Position numbers and translations under genes: made by a program. From JAGOUU01 sp964609155 (lineage in GTDB: Bacteria > Pseudomonadota > Gammaproteobacteria > JAGOUU01): 64,000 nt of DNA. Positions 62,261 through 64,000 of this stretch are shown here, in pieces. Within the stretch, counting starts at the first letter, position 1. The number at the start of each line of letters is the position of its first letter. The DNA lies in the NCBI GenBank assembly GCA_964609155.1, contig CAZSRF010000001.1:62001-126000 (forward strand), read 5' to 3'. Below the pieces are notes generated by a model, which worked only from the letters and a program-made list of their open reading frames with translations, made no database searches and was not told where the DNA came from.

Positions 62261-64000
62261 TTAAAAAATACTGCCTTCAATAGGGACACAATTTATCTTA
62301 ATTGTTGCACCGCTTAGATCAAGCAAACTCATACTCGTATTATCAGGGCAAGCAGGCCTATTACCATCTTTTTCCAAAGGAGCTGATACCTGAAAAGCCG
62401 TTTGGACAGAATTGGTATCATTTAATTGCTGAAATCTCCTAATATCTTTCTTGTATTGTGAACATGCCATTGCCCATGTGGCATCTGGTTTAGTACATTT
62501 ATCTTTTGCTGTATTATAAGAAATATGGTTATCCATAGGTGGAGTACTCGCTGCAGAGCTAGTATCCATGAGTTGAAGAAACAAACTTTTTAAACTACCA
62601 GGATCAGAAGAGGTAATATATAAATTATAGTCTGTTTGAGATGTCATACATTTCCAATTAGATTCCACCTTACATTGACTATCACAGCCTTTGCCCTTTC
62701 CGTTATTGCTTCCTAGATCACAATCTTCATTAGGATCAATATCACTATTACCACATAAAGTTTTACATATTGTATCTCCGGAAGCAGACGCTGTGCCTGG
62801 TGGGCATGCTTGGCATATTTTATTAGCTCCCATTATTTGATTAGCAGGACAAAACTCACACTTTCCTAAAGCAATGTTACAATTGGCATTTGCAGAACAT
62901 TGAAATAAAACAGGTTGCTGCTTTAAAATATTATAGGCACTCACTAAGTTTCCCTCTAATGCAGGATCACCGCAATTTAATGTGGTTGTATATTGCTTTG
63001 CTGCACTAGGATTACCTTGTTCAAAAATAAATGCTGCAATTTGTGGATCAACAGCAATATAAGGGTTTGCTAAAATATACGAAGTATAGGATTTTGCCGC
63101 ATCACACAAAACGACGTCTGCCGAGTTCCTATTTAAACCACTTTTAACAGCTAAATTCCCTGGGACCGTACATCTTCCACATGCACCCGTGCTAGCGCAA
63201 GATTTATTGTTAAGACATTGACTATCGTCAGTACACTTTTGACATGAACCACCTGTACAAACTGGTAATGTGGACTGGTTCACATCACATTCTGCACTGC
63301 TTTTACAGGGCACACATTGGTATGTTCCTCCTGGAATATCGCAAATAGGTTTAGGATTGGCGCAATCATTATTAGAAGAGCATGGGCAGTAACTCAAAGG
63401 CTTTTCATTAATTTGGATACTCACTCCCGTAAATATATCCACTGCACTGCCAAAAGTTGTCATTCTTAATGTAAACAAGATAGAATCATTAGAACATAAA
63501 GGCACATCTGAACTAAAAGTAAAAGTTTTGTGCCCAGCATTCAATATATCACTTGCAATAATTGATTTAGTTTTTTCACTTCTAATGTCAACAATTATGT
63601 TTCTTACCAAGTCTTTATCTATTGACTTAAATACTGCTGTTACAGAATAAACTCCATTGGATGGCGCTGTAAATCTAACACCAACCCCCTCTCCACTCAC
63701 ATAGTTAGGGTGTATAGCCACTGAAGCAGGAGACATACACCAGCTAGGCGTAATATCACATGGTGTTGACTGATGAATATCTCTTTCACTAACTGCAGAA
63801 GTTGAGCTCACAGGAAATATATTAGGATTGTAATATAATCCTGTCCAATCGGTATAATCCCCTGCTATTGGCCCCCAGAACGACAACATAGCTTTCTGCC
63901 ACCGATTTGTTCTTACATTCAGAAGTTTATATTGACCCTGAGCTTCATAAACATACTGCCACTGTCCATTTGGATTTGAATCCATACTTTTAGCATAGTC
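62261..64000 (-). CDS. Cysteine-rich secreted-type protein with DUF4215-like repeat, N-terminus outside window
   Basis: At least 574 residues, with the frame open to the window edge (codons before ATG 63985 are all sense), so the true start lies further right. It has many cysteine pairs: SNNDCANPKPICDIPGG, KSSAECDVNQ, DDSQCLNNKSCASTGACGRC, a TNFR/ephrin-receptor-like CPANQIMGANKICQACPPG, and a DUF4215-type repeat (DPNEDCDLGSNNGKGKGCDSQC, then VESNWKC). Such modules are usual in eukaryotic or myxobacterial surface proteins. The first part (WGPIAGDYTDWTGLYY) looks like a beta-sandwich. It is probably extracytoplasmic; role unknown. It is convergent with sugE. Confidence 0.7.
   Translation of the reverse strand, partial: DYAKSMDSNPNGQWQYVYEAQGQYKLLNVRTNRWQKAMLSFWGPIAGDYTDWTGLYYNPNIFPVSSTSAVSERDIHQSTPCDITPSWCMSPASVAIHPNYVSGEGVGVRFTAPSNGVYSVTAVFKSIDKDLVRNIIVDIRSEKTKSIIASDILNAGHKTFTFSSDVPLCSNDSILFTLRMTTFGSAVDIFTGVSIQINEKPLSYCPCSSNNDCANPKPICDIPGGTYQCVPCKSSAECDVNQSTLPVCTGGSCQKCTDDSQCLNNKSCASTGACGRCTVPGNLAVKSGLNRNSADVVLCDAAKSYTSYILANPYIAVDPQIAAFIFEQGNPSAAKQYTTTLNCGDPALEGNLVSAYNILKQQPVLFQCSANANCNIALGKCEFCPANQIMGANKICQACPPGTASASGDTICKTLCGNSDIDPNEDCDLGSNNGKGKGCDSQCKVESNWKCMTSQTDYNLYITSSDPGSLKSLFLQLMDTSSAASTPPMDNHISYNTAKDKCTKPDATWAMACSQYKKDIRRFQQLNDTNSVQTAFQVSAPLEKDGNRPACPDNTSMSLLDLSGATIKINCVPIEGSIF

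Overview
The window is about 34-36% GC by eye, densely coded, and reads as the chromosome of a host-associated gammaproteobacterium of the Legionella/Coxiella/Rickettsiella type, possibly a Berkiella-like relative. Two things support this: an almost complete Dot/Icm (type IVB) secretion system, and the gammaproteobacterial gene order lptM-lysA-dapF near the right end. No tRNA, rRNA, CRISPR array, transposase or integrase was seen.

Left part (1-26,326): branched-chain amino acid catabolism. A minus-strand operon (425-9136) carries etfB, etfA, isovaleryl-CoA dehydrogenase, a thiolase, both methylcrotonyl-CoA carboxylase subunits and methylglutaconyl-CoA hydratase. ETF:ubiquinone oxidoreductase follows on the other strand. 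Further right are leucine dehydrogenase and the E1alpha/E1beta/E2 subunits of a branched-chain 2-oxoacid dehydrogenase (20,625-25,062), plus an HSD10-like dehydrogenase. Together they would take leucine, and probably valine and isoleucine, to acyl-CoAs and pass electrons to ubiquinone. HMG-CoA lyase and the E3 subunit are not in the window. Between these blocks lie two alpha/beta-hydrolase-like proteins with membrane hairpins that look like secreted effectors, and a three-gene HlyD/M50-peptidase membrane-fusion cluster of unknown cargo.

Middle (26,339-57,784): the Dot/Icm system in three blocks. Block 1 (minus strand, 42,786 to 27,459) runs dotD-dotC-dotB-orf113-icmT-icmL-icmM-icmL-icmL-icmK-icmE-icmG-icmC-icmD-icmD-icmJ-icmD-icmB. 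This order resembles the transfer region of IncI plasmids more than the split Legionella loci. Block 2 (plus strand, 43,059-47,337) is icmS, a lytic transglycosylase, icmP and icmO; icmR and icmQ are missing and the transglycosylase sits in their place. Block 3 (minus strand, 57,784 to 48,224) is icmW, a Gly-Thr-Thr repeat secreted protein, a PAN/Apple-like protein that may be IcmX, a polytopic membrane protein, icmV, dotA and a cytochrome P450. The icmF, icmH and icmN genes are not visible here.

Right end (58,086-64,000): an ABC-2 permease, a carboxylesterase, lptM-lysA-dapF, a SugE/Gdx-type small exporter, and a cysteine-rich protein cut by the window edge.

The features most likely to be new are the rearranged Dot/Icm system (transglycosylase instead of IcmQ/R, extra IcmL and IcmD copies, PAN and GTT-repeat proteins, a P450 after dotA), the effector-like hydrolases, and a family of short inverted-repeat elements present in three copies.
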